Positions 36,031 through 44,510 of a stretch of 64,000 nucleotides of DNA are shown here, piece by piece. The translations under genes were made by a program, and so were the position numbers. The stretch comes from Desertivibrio insolitus (GTDB lineage Bacteria; Actinomycetota; Actinomycetes; Actinomycetales; Microbacteriaceae). The notes beneath the pieces are model-generated. The model saw only the letters and a list, made by a program, of their open reading frames with translations, had not been told where the DNA came from and did no database searches. The number at the start of each line of letters is the position of its first letter. The first letter of the stretch is position 1. Where the stretch lies: NCBI RefSeq assembly GCF_017355965.1, contig NZ_JAFIQW010000001.1, positions 62,001-126,000 on the forward strand, read 5' to 3'.

Positions 36031-37134
36031 ATGTGGGCGAGGGCCAGACGGATGCTCGGCACAGGCTTCCGCCGCATCCGCTGGCACGGCTACTCGGTGC
36101 TCACCGCCGCGATCGCCGCGGGCATCTCGTTCGCGATCGCGTCGCTGCTGTTCGAGCCGCAGAACGCGTTCTTCGCGCCCATCGCCGCGGTGATCAGCGT
36201 CGGTCTCGCCGCCGGACAGCGGATCCAGCGCGCCGTCGAGATCGTCGCCGGCGTGACGATCGGCATCGTGCTGGCCGACCTCGTGCTGCGCTACGTGCCC
36301 GTCGGGCCGATCACCCTGACCCTCACGGTGCTCGTCGCGATGTCGATCGCGGTCGCCCTGCGCACGAGCACCCTCTTCGTCAACCAGACCGCGGTCGCGG
36401 CCGTCGTCGCCGTCGTGCTCGCGCCGCAGGCATCCGGCGGCCCGTTCCAGCGCCTCGGCGACGCGCTGATCGGTGGGGCCGTCGCGCTCGCGATCTCGGT
36501 GACGACGGCGACGTCGCCGACCACCCCCGTGCGCCGCGTGATGTCCGAGACGTTCGACGCCATCGCCCGGGAGATGACCGCGACCGTCGCCGCCCTCCGC
36601 GAGCGGGACCCCGCCCGCGCGGGCGCCGCCGTCGACCGGCTCGGCCGGGTGCGCGGCTCGACGGGCGAGCTCGCCTCCGCCCTGCAGGGAGCCCGGGAGA
36701 GCGTGCGGATCGGCAAGCGCCGGCGCGAGCTGCAGCGCGAGCTCACGCGGTCGGGCTTCGTGCGGGCGCGGCTGGACGTGCTGCTCGCCACGCTGCAGAC
36801 CCTGGCGCGGTACTCGGCGAACGCCGCGCGCTCCCCCCTCGTGCTCGGGCCCGGCATCGTCGACGCGATCTCCTCCCTCGTGCCCGCCCTGAACGCCGTG
36901 CCGTCGTGGGCGCGCGGGCAGGCGGATGTCTCGACGATCCGCGAGCCCGCGCTCGAGGCGGCCCGGCTGGCGACCGCGACGCTGTCCGAACCGGTCTCCC
37001 AGACGGCGCATGTCATCGTGGGACTCGTGCGCAGCGCATCCGTCGACCTGCTGAGACTCACCGGCATGGGCCGCGACGCGGCGAGCACCGCCCTGCGCGA
37101 GGCCGCCGGCGACGCGGACGCGCCGGGGCTGTGA
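36031..37134 (+). CDS. FUSC/aromatic-acid-exporter-like membrane protein
   Basis: 367 residues. The N-terminal half has about five to six membrane helices, with NAFFAPIAAVISVGLAAGQRIQRAVEIVAGVTIGIVLADLV, the FUSC-family pattern seen in YgaE/ArAE exporters. The C-terminal half is a helical cytoplasmic domain (about 175-365). A role in export of organic acids is by family only. ATG 36031 follows GGGGAGG by 8 nt; GTG 36022 lies too close to that SD. Its TGA overlaps the GTG of the next gene. A second family member is at 57216-58298. Confidence 0.8.
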   Translation: MWARARRMLGTGFRRIRWHGYSVLTAAIAAGISFAIASLLFEPQNAFFAPIAAVISVGLAAGQRIQRAVEIVAGVTIGIVLADLVLRYVPVGPITLTLTVLVAMSIAVALRTSTLFVNQTAVAAVVAVVLAPQASGGPFQRLGDALIGGAVALAISVTTATSPTTPVRRVMSETFDAIAREMTATVAALRERDPARAGAAVDRLGRVRGSTGELASALQGARESVRIGKRRRELQRELTRSGFVRARLDVLLATLQTLARYSANAARSPLVLGPGIVDAISSLVPALNAVPSWARGQADVSTIREPALEAARLATATLSEPVSQTAHVIVGLVRSASVDLLRLTGMGRDAASTALREAAGDADAPGL

Positions 37135-38030
37135 CGGGACCCGTCGTGAGGGTCGTCGTCGTCGGTGCGATCGCCCGCGACCTCGTGCTCGTCGTCGACG
37201 CCCTGCCGGACAGCGGCGCGTCCGCCCCCGTAAGCGAGCGCCAGGAGCTGCTCGGCGGCAAGGGCGCCAACCAGGCCGTCGCGTGCCGGCAGCTCGGCGC
37301 GGAGGTCGCCCTCGTCGGGGTCGTCGGCGACGACGAGGCAGGGCGCGCCGTGCTCGCCCGGGCGGCGTCGGACGGCATCGACGTGTCCCGCGTGCTCCGC
37401 CGTGCGGGCCGGCAGACGGGGCTGCTCGTCGACGTGGTCGAGCGGAGCGGACACCGCCGGCTGCTCGAGCACACGCCCGACGAGCTCGCCCTCGCGCCGG
37501 GGGACCTCGACGAGACGGTCTTCGCGGGCGCCGACGTCGTGCTCGTGCAGCTGCAGACGGCTCCGGATGCCGCCGAGCGCGCGCTCCGCCTGGCCGCGGC
37601 GTCCGGCGCGCTCGTCGCCACCGACGGCAGCCCCGCGACCCAGGCGCTCCGCGACGCGGTGCTCGCCTGCGCCGAAGTCGTCCGGGCCGACTCCGCGGAG
37701 GTCGAGGGGCTGCTCGGCTGGGTGCCTCGCGACGAGGACGAGACGCTACGCGCCGCGCGCGAGCTGCTCGGACGCGGGCCGGGCGTCGTCGCGCTCGGGG
37801 CGTCGGGCTCCGACGTCGTCGCCTGGTCGGACGGGCACGCGGTGCTCGACCATCACGAGGGCGCGGTCGATCCGACGGGCGGCGGCGACGCCTTCACCGT
37901 CGCGCTCACGCTCTCGCTCGCCGCGGGGATGCCGGCGGAGCGCGCCGCCCGCCGCGCATCGGCCGCGGCCGGCCAGGTGGTGCTGAAGCCCGGTGGGCGG
38001 CCGGAGCTCGACGTCGACTCGCTGCCCTAA
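37131..38030 (+). CDS. PfkB-family carbohydrate kinase (ribokinase-like)
   Basis: 299 residues. PfkB signature 1 appears as ELLGGKGANQAVACRQLGAEVALVG, with ribose-binding-type GGKGANQA, and signature 2 as DPTGGGDAFTVALTLSLAAG, whose aspartate is the catalytic base. Similarity is highest to ribokinases, which phosphorylate D-ribose at O5, though a cargo such as another pentose or nucleoside cannot be excluded. The GTG start overlaps the previous stop (GTGA). Confidence 0.87.
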   Translation: MTGPVVRVVVVGAIARDLVLVVDALPDSGASAPVSERQELLGGKGANQAVACRQLGAEVALVGVVGDDEAGRAVLARAASDGIDVSRVLRRAGRQTGLLVDVVERSGHRRLLEHTPDELALAPGDLDETVFAGADVVLVQLQTAPDAAERALRLAAASGALVATDGSPATQALRDAVLACAEVVRADSAEVEGLLGWVPRDEDETLRAARELLGRGPGVVALGASGSDVVAWSDGHAVLDHHEGAVDPTGGGDAFTVALTLSLAAGMPAERAARRASAAAGQVVLKPGGRPELDVDSLP

Positions 38031-38080
38031 CGCGCCGACGATCCTGGCCGGGACACTGCCCCGCGTGCGACCCTGACGAC

Positions 38081-38374
38081 ATGTGGACCGGCACCCTCGA
38101 GTTCGACGTGCTGCTCGGCGACGTGCACTCGCTGAAGCAGAAGCGCGCCCTCGTGCGCCCGATCGTCGCCGAGCTGCGCCGCCGGTTCTCCGTGACGGCG
38201 GCGGAGGTCGGCACGCCCGATCTGCACCGGCGGGCCGGCATCGGCGTCGCGGTGGTCGCCGCGGACGCCGCGCACGTGATCGAGGTGCTCGACGAGATCG
38301 AGCGGATGATGGCGGAGCGGCCCGAGGTCGAGCTGCTGTCGGCGAGGCGCCGCCTCTACAGCTCGGAGGACTGA
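38081..38374 (+). CDS. DUF503 (YlxP-like) protein
   Basis: 97 residues matching the small DUF503 family: MWTGTLEFDVLLGDVHSLKQKRALVRPIV, RRRFSVTAAEVG and a C-terminal helix VIEVLDEIERMM. YlxP homologues sit next to rbfA and infB in Bacillus and are suspected to act with ribosome assembly; here the neighbours are a sugar kinase and a nuclease-like protein, so context does not help. Cytoplasmic. No overlap with its neighbours. Confidence 0.88.
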   Translation: MWTGTLEFDVLLGDVHSLKQKRALVRPIVAELRRRFSVTAAEVGTPDLHRRAGIGVAVVAADAAHVIEVLDEIERMMAERPEVELLSARRRLYSSED

Positions 38375-38411
38375 CCGGCCGGCATCCGTGTTCCGCACGG
38401 CTCCGCCTGGC

Positions 38412-39233
38412 TCACCGCAGGTACGCGTCGACCAGCAGGGGCCCGCGGATGACGCGGAGCTCGTCGAGCAGCCGCCCGTACAGCGACTTCGAGAGCGCGC
38501 CCGCCACCACGTCGTGCGGGCCCAGCGGTTGCAGCTTGCCGGTGCGCACCCGCACCACCTCCCAGCCGGCGTTGCGGAGCAGCCGGTCCTTGCGTCGGTC
38601 GGCCTGCTCGCGGCGGCCGACGTGCTCGAGCCCGTGACGCCCGGTGCTGTCGTACTCGATCGCGACGCGGAGCTCGGGCAGCAGGATGTCGGGCCACGCC
38701 TCGACGTGCTCGAAGAACGGCTGCGCGAGACGCACGGCGTTCGGGGTCTCGTCGAATGCGAGGCGGGCCGCGAGCTCCATGCGCAGTTCGGCCTCCACCG
38801 ACGACGCGGGGACGGGGGCGCAGGCGCTGACGAACGGCGTGCCGACGGGGAGGTCGGGCGTCTTGCCGCACAGCGGCTTGGTCGGCCGCTTGGGTTTCGG
38901 CGGTGACCCCGCCGCCCGCGGAGTGCGCCCGACGGCGAGCGCCGCGCACTCGGGGCACCAGCTCGACCGCCGGCGCTCCCGGCCGGGGCGCGCCCGCTGC
39001 TCGGCGGGGGTCGCGACGAACACGTGGCCGACGTCGCACTGCCACTGCAGGAAGACCTCGGCGACGGGCGGGATCTGCGTGAGCGTGATCCCGGAGTTGA
39101 GGTCGGGGTGGTACTGCCGCACGAGCACCGGGTAGCTCGACCACTCGGCCCGGTAGGTGCCGACGGCGTAGGGCACGTCGGTGCCGCGGGAGAACTGCCT
39201 CCTCGCCCACCACGCCTCGACCGGTTCCGGCAT
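38412..39233 (-). CDS. Zinc-ribbon plus PD-(D/E)XK-like nuclease-fold protein
   Basis: 273 residues. The N-terminal half has a treble-clef/zinc-ribbon pattern (CDVGHVF then CPEC) like DUF-type zinc-ribbon domains of Microbacteriaceae. The C-terminal half (about 145-265) has the layout of a restriction-endonuclease fold of the VSR/DUF559 type: WPDILLPELRVAIEYDSTGRH with an acidic pair, then DRRKDRLLRNAGWEVVRVRTG. It may nick or cut DNA, but it is not a known repair enzyme and no methylase is beside it. ATG 39233 is preferred to the longer 39341 start. Confidence 0.72.
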   Translation of the reverse strand: MPEPVEAWWARRQFSRGTDVPYAVGTYRAEWSSYPVLVRQYHPDLNSGITLTQIPPVAEVFLQWQCDVGHVFVATPAEQRARPGRERRRSSWCPECAALAVGRTPRAAGSPPKPKRPTKPLCGKTPDLPVGTPFVSACAPVPASSVEAELRMELAARLAFDETPNAVRLAQPFFEHVEAWPDILLPELRVAIEYDSTGRHGLEHVGRREQADRRKDRLLRNAGWEVVRVRTGKLQPLGPHDVVAGALSKSLYGRLLDELRVIRGPLLVDAYLR

Positions 39234-39406
39234 GCCGGTCAGGGTAGGCAGGGCCACCGACATCCGGTGGCGAGGAACAACCCGGCGACCCGAACCGTTA
39301 GCCGATCGAGTCGGTCTCGACCTCCCGACGCAGCCGGTCACGTCGAATCACCGGGGAGCCCCGCACCTCGACCGACGCGTCTAATCGCCGCCAGCAGACC
39401 CCGGCC

Positions 39407-40384
39407 TCAGCCGATCGCCTCGAACCGCCGCTCGATCTCCTCGAGGCTCGCCCCGTCCGCGAGCAGCAGCCCGAGCAGCACCCGCGCCTTCGACGCCGTG
39501 AGGCTCGTGGCGAAGACGACGCCGGCCTTGCGCAGGTCGAGCTCGCTGCCCGCGTAGCCGTAGGTGGCCCGCGTCGTGGGTCCGCCCGCGATCCGCGAGG
39601 CGACGACGACCGGCAGCCGCTCGGCGATCCGGCGGACGGCCGGCATCGCGGGGGCGGCGACGTGCCCCGCGCCCATCGCGGCGATGACCGCTCCCCCGTA
39701 CCCGAGGTCGGGCAGGGCGTCGAGCAGGCGCAGGTCGTCGCCCGCGCCCGCCTGCACGACCGCGACGGGCGGGACCGGGGCGGACGGCACGGGCAGCGGC
39801 TCGATCGGCGTGGGCGCGAGGGCGAAGCGGGCGCGGGCCTCGCTCACCCAGCCGATGGGGCCGACGGGCGGCGACGAGAACGCGTCGACGACGCCGGCGG
39901 AGTACTTCACGACGTAGCGGGCCGCGTGCAGCCGGTCGGCGAAGGCGACGACGACGCCGCGGCCCGGGTCGTGCTCGGCGAGGGCGGCGGCGACCGCGGC
40001 GGAGAGGTTGGCGGGGCCGTCGGCGCCCGCGGCATCCGCCCCGCGCATCGCGCCCGTGACGACGACCGGGATGCGCTGCGCGGCGCCGAGCAGCTCGAGC
40101 ATGAACGCCGTCTCCTCGATGGTGTCGGTGCCCTGGGTCACGATCACGCCGGAGACGCCCCCGTCGGCGAGCACGTCGATCTCGCGGCGCACCGCGAGCA
40201 CGTCGTCGGAGCTCAGCGCGGGCGAGGGCAGGGTGCGCAACGGCAGCGCGCCGAGTCGGACGTCGGGTGGCAGCACGAGCCCTCGCACGAGGTCGTCGCC
40301 GCCGTACACCGGCACGAGGCCGCCCGCCTCGTGGGCGACGGACGCGATGGTTCCACCGAGGGACAGCACGACGAGTTCACGCAC
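39407..40384 (-). CDS. L-asparaginase (type I/II family)
   Basis: 325 residues. The first catalytic threonine is in LSLGGTIASVA, and the second motif is VTQGTDTIEETAFML (Thr-Asp pair). GAMRGADAAGADGPANL and RYVVKYSAGVVDAF are further family markers. It hydrolyses L-asparagine to aspartate and ammonia; no signal peptide is visible, so it is cytoplasmic. GTG 40384 is 8 nt after GGGAGG. It is divergent from metQ with a 125-nt gap. Confidence 0.9.
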   Translation of the reverse strand: MRELVVLSLGGTIASVAHEAGGLVPVYGGDDLVRGLVLPPDVRLGALPLRTLPSPALSSDDVLAVRREIDVLADGGVSGVIVTQGTDTIEETAFMLELLGAAQRIPVVVTGAMRGADAAGADGPANLSAAVAAALAEHDPGRGVVVAFADRLHAARYVVKYSAGVVDAFSSPPVGPIGWVSEARARFALAPTPIEPLPVPSAPVPPVAVVQAGAGDDLRLLDALPDLGYGGAVIAAMGAGHVAAPAMPAVRRIAERLPVVVASRIAGGPTTRATYGYAGSELDLRKAGVVFATSLTASKARVLLGLLLADGASLEEIERRFEAIG

Positions 40385-40509
40385 GCACCGATCCTCCCAG
40401 CCTCGGGCGACTGCAACATTTCTCAACCTTCGAGCGGTCCTCAGCGTGCCTCGGCGACGATGGACGGGCGGGTTCTCCCGCCATCCCCACAGCACCGAAG
40501 GAATCACCC

Positions 40510-41481
40510 ATGTCCGAGCAGACCCCGCTCGTCGCCCCGCCCAAGAAGCGCGGGCGCCTCATCGCGATCATCGCCGCGATCGCCGTCGTCGTCCTCGCGA
40601 CCATCGGCATCATCGTCGCCGTCACCACGAGCAACAACGCGAACAGCAACGCCGCCTCCGGCGACGACGCGATCACCGAGGGCAAGGGCTCCCCGTCCGA
40701 CCCGGTGCGCATCGGCGTCGTCGGCGCGAGCGACCCGTACTGGGACCTCTACGTCGACGCGGCCGCCGAGGAGGGCATCTCCATCGAGCTCGTCGACTTC
40801 ACCGACTACGCGCAGCCGAACCCGGCGCTGACCGAGGGCGACCTGGACCTCAACCAGTTCCAGCACATCATCTACCTCGCGCAGTACAACACCTCCGCCG
40901 GTGAGGACCTCACCCCGATCGGCTCGACCGCGATCTACCCGCTCGGCCTCTACTCGACGCAGTACGAGAGCGTCGAGGACATCCCGGAGGGTGCCACCGT
41001 CGCCGTGCCGAACGACGCGTCGAACCTCGCCCGCTCGCTCCTCGTGCTCCAGGCCCAGGGCCTCGTCGAGCTGCAGGACGGCGGCAGCCCGTTCTCGACC
41101 ATCGACGACGTGCTCCCCGGCTCGCGCGTCGAGGTGACGACCCTCGAGGCCGCCCTCACTCCGACGTCGCTGCCGGATGTCGCCGCCGCGATCATCAACA
41201 ACGACTTCGTCGACGACGCCGGTCTCTCCTTCGACGACGCCCTCGCAACCGACGACCCCGCCGACCCGAGCGCGCAGCCGTACATCAACATCTTCGCCTC
41301 GCGTGCGGAGGACGCCGACAACGAGCTCTACCACCGCCTGGTCGAGATCTTCCAGTCGAGCTCCGACGTGACCGACGGGCTCGTCGAGGTCTCCGGCGAC
41401 ACCGCCGTGCTGACCGAGACCCCCGCCGAGGAACTGCAGGAGTCGCTCGAGACCGTCGAGGCCGAGCTCGCCCAGCAGTAG
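40510..41481 (+). CDS. metQ: D-methionine-type ABC transporter substrate-binding protein
   Basis: 323 residues of NlpA/MetQ family: IRIGVVGASDPYWDLYVDAAAEEGISIELVDFTDY-like core, ALTEGDLDLNQFQH, GSTAIYPLGLYSTQYESVEDIPEGATVAVPND and a C-terminal FIDDALL-type region. It binds methionine outside the membrane. Unusually, the N-terminus is a lysine-rich cytoplasmic stub plus a single membrane helix (about 16-40), with no lipobox cysteine, so it is probably anchored by a helix rather than a lipid. First gene of metQNI. No SAM riboswitch is recognisable in the 125-nt leader. Confidence 0.88.
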   Translation: MSEQTPLVAPPKKRGRLIAIIAAIAVVVLATIGIIVAVTTSNNANSNAASGDDAITEGKGSPSDPVRIGVVGASDPYWDLYVDAAAEEGISIELVDFTDYAQPNPALTEGDLDLNQFQHIIYLAQYNTSAGEDLTPIGSTAIYPLGLYSTQYESVEDIPEGATVAVPNDASNLARSLLVLQAQGLVELQDGGSPFSTIDDVLPGSRVEVTTLEAALTPTSLPDVAAAIINNDFVDDAGLSFDDALATDDPADPSAQPYINIFASRAEDADNELYHRLVEIFQSSSDVTDGLVEVSGDTAVLTETPAEELQESLETVEAELAQQ

Positions 41482-41494
41482 TACCGACGCTCCG

Positions 41495-41529
41495 GACGTG
41501 CCGGCCTCGCGAGAGCGGGTCGGCACGTC
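41495..41529 (+). terminator. Hairpin between metQ and metN
   Basis: Arms 41495-41503 and 41521-41529 (GACGTGCCG and CGGCACGTC) are a perfect 9-bp inverted repeat 13 nt after the metQ stop. As metN follows at 41557 with its own SD, this more likely reduces read-through, giving more binding protein than ATPase, than ends the operon. Confidence 0.7.
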
Positions 41530-41556
41530 CTCGCGTCCGAGGCAAGAAGGAGGACC

Positions 41557-42585
41557 GTGCCGCTCATCAGCCTCACGAACGTGACGAAGACCTATCCGCC
41601 GCGCTCGAGGAACGAGAGCCCGACGCCCGCCGTCGACGGCGTCACCCTCGACGTCGAGCAGGGCGAGATCCACGGCATCATCGGCTACTCCGGCGCCGGC
41701 AAGAGCACCCTCGTGCGCCTCATCAACGCGCTCGAGCTGCCGACCTCCGGCAGCGTGACGGTCGACGGGCGCGAGCTCACCGGCCTGAAGGAGCGCGAGC
41801 TGCGCAAGGTGCGGCTCGGCATCGGCATGATCTTCCAGCAGTTCAACCTGTGGAACTCGAAGACCGTGTGGGGCAACATCGAGTACCCGCTCGCCGTCGC
41901 CGGCGTGCCGAAGGCGGAGCACCAGCGCCGCATCTCCGAGCTGCTGCACTTCGTGGGGCTCGTCGATCAGGCGCACGCCTACCCCGACCAGCTCTCGGGC
42001 GGGCAGAAACAGCGCGTCGGCATCGCCCGCGCGCTCGCCACGAACCCGAAGATCCTGCTCGCGGACGAGGCGACGAGCGCCCTCGACCCGGAGACGACCC
42101 GCGACGTGCTGGGCCTGCTTCGCCGCGTCAACGAGGAGCTCGGCATCACGATCGTCGTCATCACGCACGAGATGGAGGTCGTCCGCTCGCTCGCGCACCG
42201 CGTCGCCGTGATGGAGCGCGGCCGCATCGTCGAGCACGGCGACGTGTTCGACGTGTTCTCCAACCCGCAGTCGCAGGCCGCCAAGCGCTTCGTCGCGGGG
42301 GTCGTCGCGACCGCGCCGGAGGGCGAGACGCTCGAGGCGCTGCGCTCGCGGCATCCGGGGCGCATCGTGTCGTTCGCGTTCGCCGACGGCGGCACGGGCC
42401 AGTCGGCGATCTTCCTCGAACTGACCCGCCGCGGGGTGACGTTCGAACTCGTGCACGGCGGCATCGACGACATCCGGGGCCGCACGTTCGGCACGATCAC
42501 GCTCGCGCTCACGGGCGACGAGCGCTCGATCGACGAGGCGCTCGCGACCCTCACCCCCGTCGCGACGATCACGGAGGCGGTGTGA
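41557..42585 (+). CDS. metN: Methionine ABC transporter ATP-binding protein
   Basis: 342 residues. ABC domain with Walker A GYSGAGKST, Q-loop IFQQFNLWNSKTVWGN, signature LSGGQKQR, Walker B ILLADEATSALDPE and the H-loop VITHEMEV. A C-terminal NIL/ACT-like regulatory domain (about 255-340) binds methionine in MetN proteins and gives feedback inhibition. GTG start after AAGAAGGAGGA. It ends one base before metI. Confidence 0.95.
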   Translation: MPLISLTNVTKTYPPRSRNESPTPAVDGVTLDVEQGEIHGIIGYSGAGKSTLVRLINALELPTSGSVTVDGRELTGLKERELRKVRLGIGMIFQQFNLWNSKTVWGNIEYPLAVAGVPKAEHQRRISELLHFVGLVDQAHAYPDQLSGGQKQRVGIARALATNPKILLADEATSALDPETTRDVLGLLRRVNEELGITIVVITHEMEVVRSLAHRVAVMERGRIVEHGDVFDVFSNPQSQAAKRFVAGVVATAPEGETLEALRSRHPGRIVSFAFADGGTGQSAIFLELTRRGVTFELVHGGIDDIRGRTFGTITLALTGDERSIDEALATLTPVATITEAV

Positions 42586-42586
42586 C

Positions 42587-43246
42587 ATGGACCGGCTGAT
42601 CGAACTCATGCCCCGCCTGTGGCTCTCGGCGTGGGAGACCGTCTACCTCGTCGGCATCGCGATGGTCATCGGCGGGCTGCTCGGCCTGCTCCTGGGCCTC
42701 GCGCTGTACCTGACGCGTCCGGGCAACCTGCTGCAGAACCGCACCGTGTTCGCGGTGCTCAACGTGATCGTCAACACGTTCCGGCCGATCCCGTTCATCA
42801 TCCTGCTCGCGGCGGTGCAGCCGCTCGCGCGCCTCGTGGTGGGCACCGGCATCGGCAACAGCGCGGTGATCTTCGGCCTCGTCGTTGGCTCGTTCTTCGC
42901 GATCAGCCGCATCGTCGAGCAGAACCTGCTCACGGTGCAGCCGGGCGTGATCGAGGCGGCGCGCTCCGTCGGGGCGGGGCCGTGGCGGATCATCCGCACG
43001 ATCCTGATCCCCGAGGCGCTGGGGCCGCTGATCCTCGGCTACACGTTCATCGTGATCGCCGTCATCGACATGTCGGCGGTCGCGGGCCTCATCGGCGGCG
43101 GCGGGCTCGGCAACTTCGCCATCCAGTACGGCTACCGACTGTTCGACCCCGTCGTGACGTGGGCCGCGGTGATCCTCATCATCGTGCTCGTGCAGTTCAC
43201 GCAGGTCATCGGCAACTCGCTCGCCCGCGCGGTGATGCGGCGCTGA
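42587..43246 (+). CDS. metI: Methionine ABC transporter permease
   Basis: 219 residues with five membrane segments. MetI-type: RPIPFIILLAAVQPLARLVVGTGIG near the middle and an EAA loop in VQPGVIEAARSVGAGPWRIIRTILIPEA, which contacts MetN. It starts one base after the metN stop. A perfect hairpin (43261-43296) ends the operon. Confidence 0.94.
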   Translation: MDRLIELMPRLWLSAWETVYLVGIAMVIGGLLGLLLGLALYLTRPGNLLQNRTVFAVLNVIVNTFRPIPFIILLAAVQPLARLVVGTGIGNSAVIFGLVVGSFFAISRIVEQNLLTVQPGVIEAARSVGAGPWRIIRTILIPEALGPLILGYTFIVIAVIDMSAVAGLIGGGGLGNFAIQYGYRLFDPVVTWAAVILIIVLVQFTQVIGNSLARAVMRR

Positions 43247-43260
43247 GCCGAGCGGAATCG

Positions 43261-43296
43261 ACGGATGCCCCGGGGCTCGCGCCTCGGGGCATCCGT
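43261..43296 (+). terminator. 12-bp hairpin after metI, CGGATGCC family
   Basis: Arms 43261-43272 and 43285-43296 form a perfect 12-bp stem with a GC-rich loop (GGGCTCGCGCCT), starting 14 nt after the metI stop and followed by GTTT. The same loop recurs in the hairpin at 52451-52484, whose stem differs by one compensatory pair. Confidence 0.88.
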
Positions 43297-43428
43297 GTTT
43301 CCGGGCGTCCTCCGCCTCTGAGAGCGCGACCACGGCTTGGCGCCACCCCCGTGATGGGAGGGCCGACTCGGTCGTAGAGTGCGCGCGAACCCTCCAGCTC
43401 GCGCACCACCAGCCTCCGGGATGACGCC

Positions 43429-44442
43429 ATGGAACAGTTCGAACTCGACGCGCTGCCGAGCGCCGACCGGATGCCGCTGCTCGACGAGATCGCCAGGCAG
43501 GCCTCCGTGTCGTTCCGAGCCCATCCTCTCGATCCGGCCAAGCCCGTTCGGTTCTCCCACGGCAGCAGGTTCTTCCACGAGGTGAACGTCACCCAGACGC
43601 AGTTCGGCAACTGGCTCGGCCGTCGCACCGCCGCACAGGCCCGCGACGGCTCGCAGCCCCGTCTCGTCCTCGGCGCGCCGGCGGCGGCGATGACGTTCGA
43701 ACAGCACTCGCGGCAGGTCTCGACCCATGGCGGTGGGCTCGTGCCGATATGGAGCATCTCTCCGTGGCGGGTCGCCGTGGACCGGCCGGCCGGCTTCCGC
43801 GCGGTCTCCCTGCCGCTCGAGGCGCTGGGGCTGCCGTACGTGCTGCTGCGCGACCTCGTCGGTCGCGACCTCGGAACGAGTCCGCTCGGGAGTTTCGTGG
43901 CGCAGCACCTCGCCAATCTCGCGCGTCTTCCCGACCTCGCGCCTGAGGAGGAGGCGTCGCTCGCCGGGCCGACGATCGATCTCGTCCGGGCCATGCTCAC
44001 CGCCGCGGCGGGCGACGAGTTCCGCGGGCGCGAACCGCTCGCGCGAACTTTGGGCGCCCGGATCATGGCGTTCCTGCAGGTGCACGCGACCGATCCCGAG
44101 CTGTCGGCCGAGTCCGTCGCCGCTCATTTCGGCATCTCACGCCGCTACCTCTTCGCTCTCATGAGCGGGAGGGGCATCGCGATGCACGAGTGGGTGCGCG
44201 AGGAACGGCTGCGTCGGGCGGCCGCCCTGCTCGTCGACCCGGCGAACGGGCGGGTGTCCATCGCGGCGGTGGCGCAGCGTTCGGGTTTCGTCGATCACTC
44301 CTCGTTCTCGCGGGCCTTCCGCCGTCGCTTCGGGTGCACGCCCTCGGAGTGGCCGCGACTCGACGACGCCGAACGCGCCCGTCTGCTGAAGGCCGTCGAG
44401 CACGGACTGCACGATCGGCACAGCAAGCTGCACGCGGTGTGA
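43429..44442 (+). CDS. AraC-family transcriptional regulator
   Basis: 337 residues. An N-terminal ligand/oligomerisation domain of the AraC_binding_2 (NphR-like) type spans about 40-200, with the tail two-helix domain at about 225-325: LSAESVAAHFGISRRYLFALM and VSIAAVAQRSGFVDHSSFSRAFRRRFGCTPSEW. The next gene, an alpha/beta hydrolase on the same strand 68 nt on, is a natural candidate target. Ligand unknown. Confidence 0.9.
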   Translation: MEQFELDALPSADRMPLLDEIARQASVSFRAHPLDPAKPVRFSHGSRFFHEVNVTQTQFGNWLGRRTAAQARDGSQPRLVLGAPAAAMTFEQHSRQVSTHGGGLVPIWSISPWRVAVDRPAGFRAVSLPLEALGLPYVLLRDLVGRDLGTSPLGSFVAQHLANLARLPDLAPEEEASLAGPTIDLVRAMLTAAAGDEFRGREPLARTLGARIMAFLQVHATDPELSAESVAAHFGISRRYLFALMSGRGIAMHEWVREERLRRAAALLVDPANGRVSIAAVAQRSGFVDHSSFSRAFRRRFGCTPSEWPRLDDAERARLLKAVEHGLHDRHSKLHAV

Positions 44443-44510
44443 AGGCGGGTCCGTGACCGCCGTCGATAGCGTCCAGGCATCCGCTCGCCGACTCACCGAT
44501 TGGACAGACC

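Noticed and set aside
40385-40509. SAM or methionine riboswitch before metQ
   Set aside because: The leader is only 125 nt, shared with a divergent gene, and shows just a small GGCGGG/CCCGCC hairpin without the conserved core of known SAM riboswitches.
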